Shown here: piece by piece, positions 8,959-17,546 of the stretch
Layout of the letters: each line of letters opens with the position of its first letter
Position numbering within the stretch: the stretch's first letter is position 1
Assembly: GCA_019310965.1 (NCBI GenBank)
Contig: JAFDDG010000001.1
Location: forward strand, 62,001 to 126,000
Reading direction: 5' to 3'
From: Deltaproteobacteria bacterium
GTDB lineage: Bacteria > Myxococcota_A > UBA9160 > SMWR01
Length of the DNA: 64,000 bases
The notes under the pieces: generated by a model
What the model was told of the DNA's origin: nothing
Database searches by the model: none
Seen by the model: only the letters and a program-made list of their open reading frames with translations
Program-made: the position numbers and the translations under genes

Positions 8959-10382
8959 CAGGACGCGGCCCTCTTCGCGCGCTGCTTCGCCTCGGCCAGC
9001 GCGGCGGACTCGGGCCGGCGCTTGTAGAACGCGTCGAGGGGGTAGCAGCCCGAGACGAGCCCGTTGCGCGGCGCGGTGGTGCAGTCGCTGAACGTCCGGC
9101 AGACGCGCCGGCGCTCGAGGGGTTCGCCCGCGAGCACATCGCGCGGCATCTCGGGGTAGGAGAGCATCATGCGGCCGAGACCGATCGCGTCGGCACCTCG
9201 CTGGCGCAGAGCGGCCTGCGCCACATTCGGCAGCCACTCCTGCAGATAAGTGTACGCCGAACCCACGAAGCACAAGCGGGGGTGGCGCTGCTTCAGCTCT
9301 CGAGTTGCGGCGAGCTGCCGCGCAACGCCGACCAACGGATCCTCGGGCGGGCGGTAACCGTCGGAGGGCGGATACAGGGCGGGACGTTGCGCGTGTGGGT
9401 TGTAGTAGGGGCTGCCGGCCGTGGTACAGACCATCGCGACGCCGGCGTCGGCGAGCGCCTCGAGCAGCTGATGCGTTTCGGCCAGATCGACGCCGAGCCC
9501 GTCGACACTGCCTCCGAACGGCTGGTGCTCCGAGGGCTCGGGCACGCCGACCCCGGCCACGTCCGGGTGGAAGGGGTGCAGATCGAAAGTCGAGAGCCTG
9601 ACGCCGACGACGAGCTCCGGCGCCTCACGGCGCACCGCCTCGATGGCGCGCAGCAGGAAGCGCGAGCGGCCGGCAAGGTCGCCGCCGTAGGCTCCCGGCC
9701 GCTCTCGAGCGGAGAGCAGCTCATGGCCCAGATAGCCGTGGCAGGCCTTCACGTCGACGAAGTCGAAGCCGGCATCCCGCGCCAACCCGGCCACCCTCGC
9801 GTACGCACCGACGAGATCGTCGAGCTCGGCATCGCCGAGCAGCGCACTGTCGTCGCTGATGCCGACGCGCGCATCGAGCACCGGGTGGCGGAACCCGGTG
9901 CGCGGGGCGGGCACGCCGGCCGGCCTGCAGAAGCGTCCGGAGTGGGTGAGCTGCAGCCCCACCAGGAGATCGTCGGAGCCGACGCAGTGCCTCTCGTGGG
10001 AGCGGATCAACAGCGCGTACAGCTCGGCGAGATCGCGCGCGCTCGAAGGGTTGTGACACAGCTGGTGCGGGTTGGCGCGACCCTCCGGCTCGATGGCGTA
10101 GGCCTCGCCACCCCACACGAGCTTCGCCCCGCTGGCGCCGAAGCGCTGCCAACGCCGGCGCACGAGATCGCTGGGACGCCCGTCGCCGCCCGCATCCCAG
10201 CCTTCCATGGGCAGCACCGCGAAGCGGTTGCCGAGGGTACGGCCGGCGACTCTGAGCGGTGCGGCGAGAGGCCCTTCGGGCTCCACCTCGGCATCCAGCG
10301 GGAGCTCGATGCCGAGGGCCTCGAGGCGCGCGCTGAGCTTTTCGAGGCTGCCGAGCCGGCTGAGCTTGACCACATCGTTCAT
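8958..10382 (-). CDS. Old-yellow-enzyme family NADH:flavin oxidoreductase
   Basis: This 474-residue protein has the OYE-type (beta/alpha)8 FMN barrel. Landmarks are LVGLQLTHSGRF (family: QLxHxGR) and the block around CHGYLGHELLSARERPGAYGG, equivalent to the AHGYL...SP..N.R.D.YGG signature, but with Cys before His. A C-terminal Cys-rich tract (CRTFSDC followed later by GCYP) recalls the iron-sulfur ligands of 2,4-dienoyl-CoA reductase-type members, though the spacing is not canonical. Family members reduce activated C=C bonds or demethylate. It overlaps the DapA-like gene upstream (ATGA) and the cytochrome gene downstream (TGATG), so translation is coupled and it probably works on the same pathway. 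Specific substrate unknown. Confidence 0.83.
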   Translation of the reverse strand: MNDVVKLSRLGSLEKLSARLEALGIELPLDAEVEPEGPLAAPLRVAGRTLGNRFAVLPMEGWDAGGDGRPSDLVRRRWQRFGASGAKLVWGGEAYAIEPEGRANPHQLCHNPSSARDLAELYALLIRSHERHCVGSDDLLVGLQLTHSGRFCRPAGVPAPRTGFRHPVLDARVGISDDSALLGDAELDDLVGAYARVAGLARDAGFDFVDVKACHGYLGHELLSARERPGAYGGDLAGRSRFLLRAIEAVRREAPELVVGVRLSTFDLHPFHPDVAGVGVPEPSEHQPFGGSVDGLGVDLAETHQLLEALADAGVAMVCTTAGSPYYNPHAQRPALYPPSDGYRPPEDPLVGVARQLAATRELKQRHPRLCFVGSAYTYLQEWLPNVAQAALRQRGADAIGLGRMMLSYPEMPRDVLAGEPLERRRVCRTFSDCTTAPRNGLVSGCYPLDAFYKRRPESAALAEAKQRAKRAAS

Positions 10383-11326
10383 GCGAGAGCTTCGAGTCGC
10401 CGGGCGATGTCCGCCAGCGGCTCGCGATCGCTCGCCGGGCGTTCGGGAGAACCCGGATGGGTGTTCGGACTCGCGATGCGCCCCCGCAGGTGCAGGAAGA
10501 TCGCAGCATCGTGCTTGTACGCCGGCACCGGGTCGCGGAATGCAAAGCAGCCCAGGTACTGGAGCAAGTCGTTCAGCTCGTAGAAGGCCGGATCGTCTGC
10601 GGCCCACAGGGCGTCGCGCTTCGCAAAGTGCTCTGGCGCGAAAGCCGAGAGCCCGAGCAGGTAGTCGCTGCCGTACATCACCATGTCGATCGCCAGGTCG
10701 TTTCCGCTGAGGACCAGGAAGTCGCTGCGCTTCGCGTCGCGCAGAGCCAGACGCTCCCATTCGAGCTGGCGCGAAAGCGATGAGTGCTTGGCGCCGACGC
10801 ACTGCGGCACATCGAGCAGGGCCGCGTAGGCCTCGAGAGCGTAGATGCGGCCGTGGGGCACGAACATCGGTCCCAACTCGAAACCGATGAAGCGGTCGCT
10901 GGTCCTCGCGAGCTCTGCGTGAGCGCCGGCCCAGTCGGCGCCGTCGAGAGCATTGAGCCCGTTGGATGGAAAGACGACCGGCGTACCGCCGCGGCCTTCG
11001 ATCTCTTCCATGGCCCGGACCGTCGCATCGTGGTCCCAGGCATCGCCCGGCGCATCGGCCACGTGAGCACCGGCGACGAAGTCTGCGCCAACGACGGCCT
11101 TGGCGGTGTCGAGCACCCGGCAGCGGGTGTCCGCGTCGAGGAGCTGCACGTAGCCGGTGTCCATGTTGACCGCTGGGACGAGCCCCACCGCGACGGTGCC
11201 CGCCAGGAGCTCGCGGTACGACATCCAGTCGATCTCGCCAGTACTCGTCATGGGGAGCAGCACGGCCGACATGCCGCGGATCTTGCGCCCGCGCCGGACG
11301 CGCGCGCTCGGATGTGCGTCGCTCAT
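10379..11326 (-). CDS. Dihydrodipicolinate synthase (DapA) family aldolase/lyase
   Basis: This 315-residue protein belongs to the DapA/N-acetylneuraminate lyase family of class I aldolases. The Schiff-base lysine is probably in CVGAKHSSLSRQ near residue 180, and the barrel begins at IRGMSAVLLPMTSTGEIDW. The usual DapA lysine-biosynthesis context is missing. Instead the gene sits between tetR and the OYE gene with ATGA overlaps on both sides, so a catabolic aldolase or dehydratase acting on a keto-acid intermediate is more likely. The divergent enolase-superfamily enzyme would fit an acid-sugar-type dehydration followed by retro-aldol cleavage, but that is inference. Confidence 0.82.
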   Translation of the reverse strand: MSDAHPSARVRRGRKIRGMSAVLLPMTSTGEIDWMSYRELLAGTVAVGLVPAVNMDTGYVQLLDADTRCRVLDTAKAVVGADFVAGAHVADAPGDAWDHDATVRAMEEIEGRGGTPVVFPSNGLNALDGADWAGAHAELARTSDRFIGFELGPMFVPHGRIYALEAYAALLDVPQCVGAKHSSLSRQLEWERLALRDAKRSDFLVLSGNDLAIDMVMYGSDYLLGLSAFAPEHFAKRDALWAADDPAFYELNDLLQYLGCFAFRDPVPAYKHDAAIFLHLRGRIASPNTHPGSPERPASDREPLADIARRLEALA

Positions 11327-12015
11327 GAGCTCGCGTCCGGGCGCAGGTAACCGTGCACCACTTCCTGCACGTGGAGACGGCGCGCCTCGCGTTCGCGGGG
11401 CGATAGAAGGTCGCGCTCGAAAACGGCGCCGAGGGTGTGGGCATTGCTGAGGTAGAAGTAGCCGAGCGACGCGATCGAAATGTAGAGCTGCACCGGGTCG
11501 ACACCCGCTCGAAACTCCCCGCATGCGGCTCCCCGCTCGAGGACCTCGCCGATGCGCTCGACCAGTGGGTGATGCAGGGCCCGCACGCGCTTCGAACGCT
11601 TGAGATGTGCGGCGCGATGCAGGTTCTCGCTGTTGACCAGAGTGATGAACTCCGGATGCTGGACGAAATAATTCCAGGTGAAGTCCACGAGCCGCTCCAT
11701 GGCGGCGGAGGGGGAGAGCGCTTCCAGCTCGAGCGTGGCCTCGGCGCCGCGGATCTGCGCGTAGGTCGCCTCGAGAACGGCGAGGAAGAGCGCCTGCTTG
11801 TTGCCGAAATAGTGGTAGAGAAGGGCCTTGTTGACCCCGGCGCTGCGGGCGATCTCGTCGACCCGGGCGCCGCCGAGGCCGTTGGCGGCGAACTGCGCCG
11901 TGGCGGCAGCCAAGATGGCGGCCCGGCTGCGCTCGGCGTTGCGCTGGCGAGTGGCGGCACCGCCGCGCGTAGAGCGGGAGTTCAGGCTGGGTTTGCGGGG
12001 CGCGCGAACGGCCAA
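11323..12015 (-). CDS. TetR family transcriptional regulator
   Basis: This 230-residue regulator has an N-terminal TetR helix-turn-helix at about residues 45-75 (VDEIARSAGVNKALLYHYFG). Its C-terminal ligand domain resembles the TetR_C group in which an ENLHRA-like helix follows a WNYF motif. It is first in the leftward operon tetR-dapA-like-OYE-cytochrome and divergent from the enolase-superfamily gene. The AT-rich palindrome at 12043-12060 between the two is its likely operator. It probably represses both arms until a pathway metabolite binds. The N-terminus is Arg/Ser-rich before the HTH; the ATG at 12015 is used. Confidence 0.92.
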   Translation of the reverse strand: MAVRAPRKPSLNSRSTRGGAATRQRNAERSRAAILAAATAQFAANGLGGARVDEIARSAGVNKALLYHYFGNKQALFLAVLEATYAQIRGAEATLELEALSPSAAMERLVDFTWNYFVQHPEFITLVNSENLHRAAHLKRSKRVRALHHPLVERIGEVLERGAACGEFRAGVDPVQLYISIASLGYFYLSNAHTLGAVFERDLLSPREREARRLHVQEVVHGYLRPDASS

Positions 12016-12042
12016 GGCGGGCTCCTGCTGCTTGCATTTAAT

Positions 12043-12060
12043 TAACTGAAAGGTTAGTTA
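12043..12060. promoter_or_regulatory. Candidate TetR operator in a divergent promoter
   Basis: TAACT (12043-12047) and AGTTA (12056-12060) form an inverted repeat with an 8-base spacer, set in an AT-rich island that is exceptional in this high-GC DNA. It lies 28 bp from the tetR start and 28 bp from the enolase-superfamily start. Position and symmetry suit a TetR dimer; identity of the bound protein is inferred. Confidence 0.5.
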
Positions 12061-12087
12061 TATGTCAATAGCCGAGGAGTTGCGACC

Positions 12088-13509
12088 GTGGAGCTCGAGA
12101 TCCGCTCCGTGGAATTCGCCGGCAGCTCTTGCCGGACACGGATCCCCTTCCGCTTCGGCAGGGTCACGCTGACGCGAGCACCGCTGCTGGTCGCGCGGGT
12201 CGGCGTCCGCGTCGACGGCGTCGAGGCGACTGGCCACAGCGGCGACCTCGCGGTTCCGAAGTGGTTCGAGAAGAACCCGGACAAGAGCGCGGCGGACGAT
12301 ATGCGCGCGCTCCTGGCGAGCGCCGAGCGCGCGGCCCAGGCCTACCGCGGGAGTGCGGGCACCGCCTTCGACGTGTGGCGTGAGGCCCATGCCCGCTGCA
12401 CCGCCGGCGAGCTCGCCAGCGGGGTCGCACTGCTCGACGGCTTTGGCGTGGCGCTCGTCGAGCGCGCCATGCTCGACGCCGCGTGTCGGGCACTCGGCGT
12501 CTCGTTTCGCGATGCCCTGGAGCAGGACCGTCTCGGCTTCGCCCCGGGCTCGCTGCTGACGGAAACCGCAGGCATGCGCTCGCCGGAGCTGCTGGCGGCG
12601 CCGGCGCCCGACAGCGTGCTGTTGCGCCACACCGTGGGCGGCCTCGACCCACTGCGCAGCGCCGACGTACCGCCCGAGCTGCACGGCGACGACGACCATC
12701 CGGTCTCACTCGAAGAGGACATTCGACGCGCTGGCCTGCGCGCCTTCAAACTCAAGGCCGGCGGAGACCCCTCCGCAGACGTTCGGCGTCTCGCCGAGAT
12801 CGCGCGGGTGGTCGCGGAACACGCCGCACCCAACCCGATCTTCACGCTCGATGCCAACGAGAGCTATGCCGACGTCGCTTCGGTGGGGAAGCTAGTCGAT
12901 CTATTGGAGCGCGACCCGGACGGCCGCGGCATCGTGGAGGGACTCGCCTACCTCGAGCAGCCACTCCCTCGCGCACGCACCCTCGACGCAGCGACCACTG
13001 ACGACGTGCGCGCCCTGGCGCGGACCGTCCCGCTGATCATCGACGAGGCTGATGACGCCGTCGACTCCTTTGCTCGCGCACTCGAGATCGGCTATCGCGG
13101 AGTTTCTGTCAAGAACTGCAAAGGCGTCTTCCGCGCCCTCGCGAACCGCGCACTGTGCCTGGCGCGCGGCGACGGGGCTTTCCAGACCAGCGAAGACCTC
13201 ACCAACCTGCCCGTGCTGCCGCTTCAGCAGGATCTCGCGACCCTCGCGGCGCTGGGACTGCCACATAGCGAACGCAACGGGCACCACTTCTTTCGCGGCC
13301 TCGACGTCATCCCGCCCGAGGAGGCGGAGTCGGCACTCGCCGCGCACCCGGATCTCTACGAGCGCCGGGGTGAGCGCGTCGTGTTGAAGATTCGCAACGG
13401 TGCGCTGTCGCTCGCTTGCCAGCATGCGCCGGGCTACGGGCACGCGGTCGACATCGAGTGGCACGCACGCGCGCCACTCGCGCGGCTCGCGAAGGAACTC
13501 CCCGCATGA
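12088..13509 (+). CDS. Enolase-superfamily (mandelate racemase/muconate cycloisomerase-like) enzyme
   Basis: This 473-residue protein is an enolase-superfamily member. The barrel shows a KxK acid/base pair in FKLKAGG (near residue 220), metal ligands in LDANES, the Glu of LEQP and IIDEAD, and a second lysine in VSVKNCKG. This Lys...Asp/Glu/Asp...Lys pattern fits the muconate cycloisomerase/dipeptide-epimerase subgroup more than acid-sugar dehydratases. The start is GTG at 12088 with GAGGAG about nine bases upstream; the ATG at 12062 is out of frame. The NRAMP-like transporter gene follows with an ATGA overlap, so substrate uptake and conversion may be linked. It is longer than the usual 350-400 residues because of an insert around residues 150-200. 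Substrate unknown. Confidence 0.82.
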   Translation: MELEIRSVEFAGSSCRTRIPFRFGRVTLTRAPLLVARVGVRVDGVEATGHSGDLAVPKWFEKNPDKSAADDMRALLASAERAAQAYRGSAGTAFDVWREAHARCTAGELASGVALLDGFGVALVERAMLDAACRALGVSFRDALEQDRLGFAPGSLLTETAGMRSPELLAAPAPDSVLLRHTVGGLDPLRSADVPPELHGDDDHPVSLEEDIRRAGLRAFKLKAGGDPSADVRRLAEIARVVAEHAAPNPIFTLDANESYADVASVGKLVDLLERDPDGRGIVEGLAYLEQPLPRARTLDAATTDDVRALARTVPLIIDEADDAVDSFARALEIGYRGVSVKNCKGVFRALANRALCLARGDGAFQTSEDLTNLPVLPLQQDLATLAALGLPHSERNGHHFFRGLDVIPPEEAESALAAHPDLYERRGERVVLKIRNGALSLACQHAPGYGHAVDIEWHARAPLARLAKELPA

Positions 13510-14891
13510 ACGATCGCGAAGCCACCCGGTCGTGGCAGGGGCTGCGCATGAGCAGCCCTCCCGACCCGGGCGCCCTCGCACGCGAGCGCGCCCTGCTCAC
13601 GCAGCTCGCGAGTCGGCCGGCGGCGGCGCGCATACGCGGCTACTTCGGGCTCCTCGGACCGGGCTACCTGCAGAGCGCCATGACCCTCGGCGGCGGCACC
13701 GTGTCCTCGGCGCTCTTCGCCGGGGCGATCTTCGGCTACGAGCTGCTGTGGGTGGCTCCGCTGGCCATGGCTCTGGGCCTCGTCATGCTGTCGGCGGTTT
13801 CCTGGCAAACCCTCTCCACTGGTCGACGACCGTGGCCCGCCATGCGTGAACACGCGGGGCCGTTCTTCGCCTGGGCCTGGGCGCTCGGCGCGCTGCTCTC
13901 GTCGATCATCTGGCAGTTTCCCCAGTACGCACTGGCATCTGCCGTACTCGTCGATATGGGCGACGTCGTCGGCCTGCGCAATCTCTCGCCGGTCCTGACC
14001 GGCGGTTTCGTACTCGCCTGGGCACTCGTGGTGAGCGGCCTCTACGGCCGCTCCGAACGCGCGGTGCGCGTCTACGAACGCCTGCTCCAGACGATGGTGT
14101 GGGGCATCGTCGTCTGCTTTGCCTGGGTCGTGTTCCAGACCGGCGTGTCCGACTGGGACGCCCTCTTCCGCGGCTTCTTCACCTTCCAGGTGCCGGGGGA
14201 GCGCAACGGCGTCGCCGCTGTGACGTTGGTGCTCTCCGGCGTGTCTGCGGCCGTGGGTGTCAACATGGTCTTCCTCTATCCCTACACGCTGCTCGCCAGG
14301 GGCTGGGGCCGCGAGCACCGCGAGCTCTCACAGGTCGACCTGCTGCTCGGCATGTTCGTGCCGTACGCGATCGCGGTGAGCCTCGTGGTCATCGCCACGG
14401 CGAACACCCTGCACCTCGACGCGGCCTACCAGGGCACACAGCTCTCGCCCGTCGAAGCGGCACGGGTACTCGCCGAGGGCGTCGGGCCGATCGCGGGGCG
14501 CCTGGTCTTCGGTGTGGGAGTGCTCGGCATGGCACTCTCGTCGATCACGCTGCAGATGCTCACCTGCGGCTTCGTCGCAGTGGAGCTCTTCGGCCTCTGT
14601 GTCGGAAGCTGGCAACACCGTCTGGCCACCTGGCTTCCCGTTCCCGGAGTGCTGGGTTGCGTCTACTGGAGCGACGTCGCCGTCTGGGTGGCAGTGCCGA
14701 CGAACATCGTCTGCGGCCTGTTCCTGCCAGCCGCCTATGCGGGCTTCTGTCTATTGCAACGCAGTCGCGCCTACTTGGGCGAGGACCGGCCGACGGGGGC
14801 ATTCGGCGCAGCGTGGCTCGCGGCAATGCTCGGAGTCACGCTCTTCCTGGTGTCCTTCCTGGCCTGGTACGTCCTCGGGCAGCTGGGCTGA
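13506..14891 (+). CDS. NRAMP-like membrane transporter without canonical metal-binding motifs
   Basis: This 461-residue integral membrane protein has about 11 predicted helices and an NRAMP-like first helix region (LLGPGYLQSAMTLGGGTVSS...GYELLWV). Canonical NRAMPs use DPGN in helix 1 and MPH in helix 6 for Mn2+ or Fe2+. Here the first position reads LGGG, and helix 6 reads AAVGVNMVFLYPYTLL with no MPH. Related proteins are, to my recollection, frequent in Planctomycetes-like bacteria and annotated only as divalent-metal transporters. With the coupled enolase-superfamily gene (ATGA overlap), an organic acid or other non-metal substrate is at least as likely. The start is set by the overlap; upstream in-frame codons would intrude on the enzyme gene. 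Confidence 0.75.
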   Translation: MNDREATRSWQGLRMSSPPDPGALARERALLTQLASRPAAARIRGYFGLLGPGYLQSAMTLGGGTVSSALFAGAIFGYELLWVAPLAMALGLVMLSAVSWQTLSTGRRPWPAMREHAGPFFAWAWALGALLSSIIWQFPQYALASAVLVDMGDVVGLRNLSPVLTGGFVLAWALVVSGLYGRSERAVRVYERLLQTMVWGIVVCFAWVVFQTGVSDWDALFRGFFTFQVPGERNGVAAVTLVLSGVSAAVGVNMVFLYPYTLLARGWGREHRELSQVDLLLGMFVPYAIAVSLVVIATANTLHLDAAYQGTQLSPVEAARVLAEGVGPIAGRLVFGVGVLGMALSSITLQMLTCGFVAVELFGLCVGSWQHRLATWLPVPGVLGCVYWSDVAVWVAVPTNIVCGLFLPAAYAGFCLLQRSRAYLGEDRPTGAFGAAWLAAMLGVTLFLVSFLAWYVLGQLG

Positions 14892-14952
14892 ACGCGGAGG
14901 CGTAATGGGCACGACCAGCAGGACCCTCCTGCGCGGCACTCGCCAGCAAGCA

Positions 14953-15039
14953 GGGACGGTGTTGCCTTCTTGCCTTTTTCAGGACCTGCTCGCTAATGCC
15001 ACCGCTCAACCGAAAAAGGCAAGAAGGCAACACCGTCCC
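14953..15039. repeat. 28-bp perfect inverted repeat, REP/MITE-like hairpin
   Basis: Positions 14953-14980 and 15012-15039 are exact reverse complements (28 of 28), with a 31-base loop. The outer end begins GGGACGGTGTTGCC and the inner end is CTTTTTC. It lies between the NRAMP-like gene and the convergent glucokinase gene. It could serve as a bidirectional terminator, but the length and perfection and the lack of a closing T-run suggest a REP or MITE-type element mobilised in trans. No transposase is next to it and I see no second full copy in the window. Confidence 0.75.
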
Positions 15040-15062
15040 CGCTACGGGAGGGGCGCGGGGCG

Positions 15063-15803
15063 TCAGGCCGCGTCCCGGGCAGCCAGCGCGGCGCCCACGA
15101 TGCCGGCATTGTTGCCAAGCCTTGCGGGCAGGAGCCGCGCGCGGGTTTCCAGGTGCATCGAGAACTCCTCGAAGCGCTTCGAAATGCCGCCACCGAAGAC
15201 GATGAGGTCCGGCGAGAAGAGCCGTTCGAAATGCGCGAGAAGCTCGTTTACCCGGCTCGCCCACCAGTCGATCTTCATGTCCTCGCGTTTGACGAGCCGG
15301 GCAGCCACATACTCCTCGGCCTCCATGCCGCGAAATTGTGCGTGCCCGAGCTCCGTGTTCGGCACCAGCTCGCCCTTGTAGACGAGAGCTGAGCCGATAC
15401 CGGTGCCGAAGGTGAGCATCAGCACGAGCCCTGGCTCGTCGCGTCCGGCACCGAAGCGCATCTCCGCGAGTCCGGCGGCATCTGCGTCGTTGAGCAGCCG
15501 CACGGGCCGACCGAGGCGTTTGCTGAAGAGCTTCTCGCCCTCGACTCCGATCCACGCGTCGTCGATGTTCGCCGCCGAGAGCACGACGCCCCGTTGGACG
15601 ACAGAGGGAAGGGCGCAGCCGACCGGTCCGCTTGCCTCGAAGTGCTCGAGCAACTGTGCCGCGACGTCGGCCACCGCTTTCGGCGTCGCCGGCTGCGGCG
15701 TCTTGATTCGCTTGCGCTTGTCGGCGAGCTCGCCGCAGGAAAGATCGACTGGCGCCCCCTTGATGCCGGATCCTCCGATGTCGATGCCGAAGAACTCGCT
15801 CAT
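15063..15803 (-). CDS. ppgK: ROK-family polyphosphate glucokinase
   Basis: This 246-residue ROK protein resembles polyphosphate-dependent glucokinase, which phosphorylates glucose using polyphosphate and in some cases ATP. It has the phosphate-binding motif FGIDIGGSGIKGA at residues 5-17, NDADAAGLAE near 113, the TFGTGIGSAL loop near 140 and the short PPGK-type C-terminus. The ROK zinc motif CxCGxxGC is absent, as in PPGK. No sugar transporter is adjacent, so it is probably a stand-alone cytosolic enzyme. The upstream neighbour (15930-17474) is on the same strand after a 126-bp gap. Polyphosphate specificity is from overall resemblance. Confidence 0.8.
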   Translation of the reverse strand: MSEFFGIDIGGSGIKGAPVDLSCGELADKRKRIKTPQPATPKAVADVAAQLLEHFEASGPVGCALPSVVQRGVVLSAANIDDAWIGVEGEKLFSKRLGRPVRLLNDADAAGLAEMRFGAGRDEPGLVLMLTFGTGIGSALVYKGELVPNTELGHAQFRGMEAEEYVAARLVKREDMKIDWWASRVNELLAHFERLFSPDLIVFGGGISKRFEEFSMHLETRARLLPARLGNNAGIVGAALAARDAA

Positions 15804-15929
15804 GGCCCCAGATCCCTTCCCCTTCGATCGGGCGTCGAGGATAGACCACTGCAGGAGGCGTACCGCTGCGGCCGGCCCGATTGCAGCCGGTCAGTGTCGG
15901 ATGAAGATCCCGTCCTCAGTGGCTGGAGC

Positions 15930-17474
15930 TCAGCGCTGCAGCGGAAGACTCACCTGAAAGCCGCCCACGGCCCTCAGCAAGCGGTGCTCACCGGGAAGCA
16001 GCCAGCGCGCGAGCGGCGCCAGCGGACGGACCGACGAGGTGATGGCGGTGCCGAAGCTGTTGATGAGCGTCCCATCGGGCAAGGCTGCAGTCACACCCGT
16101 GGAGTCGTCCTCGAGGGCGACGACGTCGCGCAGGCCGACACCCGTCTCGATGTCGAGCGCGACGACGCTCGAAAACACCGGCAGCGGGATCGTGCGGCCG
16201 ACTTCGACTTCGTAGCCGTAGAGGACTGGCACCAGGACGGCGCCTTTCACCACCGTCGGATTCCCGTTGCCCATGGCGACCGCGGCTCCCAGCAGCCATG
16301 AGCGCGGCAATTTCTCGGCGGCGAGAGCCTTCAGATCGCTCTCCCACTTGATCCTCCCGTCGGGAGTGATGGCGACCACCGCGGGCCCCCGTGCCTGCAA
16401 CGAGTAGATGTCGCCGTTGCTCCCCACGGCGGCAGCCGCCGCGGCCGACTTCGTCTCGACGCTCCAGACGACCCCCCCGCGGCGGGCATCGATCGCGTAG
16501 AAGAGACCCTCCTCGTCGCTCACGTGTACGCGGGCGCCGTCCGGAGAGAGCGCAGGGCTCGAGCCGCTGCCAACTCCCATGTCCGTGGCGTGCGCGATGC
16601 GAACCTCCAGACCGTCTGCAACCTCGTGAAGATCCAGGGCGTACAAGGCCCCCTGCCCGGCGTTCGCCGAGGTGGCCGCGACGAAGATGCGCCCGGTCAT
16701 CTCATCGACCGCCGGCGTGTTCGCCGAACGCATGCGCCCACCCATCAAAAGCTGCCACGCCCACTCGCGAATCTGGGGGTCCACGAGCCCATCGGCGAAG
16801 AGGCTCCCGACCATCGGCAACACCGTCGAGGCCGGCGGCAAGAGACCGGGCAGGCGGAAGGGCCTGGCCACGGAGACACCGCTGCTGCGATCGAGAACGA
16901 TCACGTCGCCAAAGTTCGTGACGCCCAGCAGATAGCCCTGCTTCGTGAAGACGGCGGTCGTGAGCGCGTTGATGGCGAGCTCGTCCGAAAAGCGAGAGTC
17001 GCCCTGCTGGAGCGGAGGCAGCGGCACCACCCACTTGACAGCCCCGTCCGGCGCGAACGCATAGAGCTGGTTGCAGTCGCCGACGTAGATGCCGCCGTCG
17101 CTGGCGACGATGGGGCTCGACAGGATCGCGCACGGATCGACGCCGAGCGTGGCGTCACGCCACGGGAGTGACCGCCAACGCAGTTCGCCGTCGAGTCCGT
17201 ACGCGTGGAGGTTGCTGTGTCCAGCGCTCTTCCCCGTGGTGACGTAGAGCGTCCGACCGTCGGGGCTCAGCGTCGGAGCCGTCAGTACCGCCGAGCCACC
17301 GAGGGCACGCCACGTCCAGTAGTCCGCGTGCAGAGGGGCATCGGCCGCAAGCCGACGATTCGCCGCATCGCGGTGCAAGGTCGCCCAGCCCGCTCCCGAG
17401 TACGTGCTCTCGCCGGGAGCGGGGACCGCGATGAGAACGGCCCATGCGAACGAGATCCACGCGCAGTGTCGCAT
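15930..17474 (-). CDS. Exported PQQ-like beta-propeller repeat protein
   Basis: This 514-residue protein has a signal peptide (about residues 1-22, ending PAPGES) and repeated propeller-blade motifs of the PQQ/WD40-like type, for example TLSPDGRTLYVTTG, SPIVASDGGIYVGD and SPALSPDGARVHVSD. No haem motif or dehydrogenase catalytic site is evident, so it is more likely a binding or scaffold propeller than a quinoprotein enzyme. The ATG at 17474 has GGAG four bases upstream; a GTG one codon earlier is possible. It stands alone between ppgK and the DUF35/thiolase pair, all leftward. Function unknown; location likely periplasmic or surface. Confidence 0.75.
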   Translation of the reverse strand: MRHCAWISFAWAVLIAVPAPGESTYSGAGWATLHRDAANRRLAADAPLHADYWTWRALGGSAVLTAPTLSPDGRTLYVTTGKSAGHSNLHAYGLDGELRWRSLPWRDATLGVDPCAILSSPIVASDGGIYVGDCNQLYAFAPDGAVKWVVPLPPLQQGDSRFSDELAINALTTAVFTKQGYLLGVTNFGDVIVLDRSSGVSVARPFRLPGLLPPASTVLPMVGSLFADGLVDPQIREWAWQLLMGGRMRSANTPAVDEMTGRIFVAATSANAGQGALYALDLHEVADGLEVRIAHATDMGVGSGSSPALSPDGARVHVSDEEGLFYAIDARRGGVVWSVETKSAAAAAAVGSNGDIYSLQARGPAVVAITPDGRIKWESDLKALAAEKLPRSWLLGAAVAMGNGNPTVVKGAVLVPVLYGYEVEVGRTIPLPVFSSVVALDIETGVGLRDVVALEDDSTGVTAALPDGTLINSFGTAITSSVRPLAPLARWLLPGEHRLLRAVGGFQVSLPLQR

Positions 17475-17546
17475 CACTCTCCTCTCTACGTCGCGGAGAA
17501 TGCTAGAGAATCTTCGCGACGCGTTCGGACTGCGCTGGCGACTGAG

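Noticed and set aside
8808-10583. 591-codon rightward frame opposite the OYE gene
   Set aside because: It is antisense to well-supported genes and has the biased composition expected of GC-rich shadow frames.
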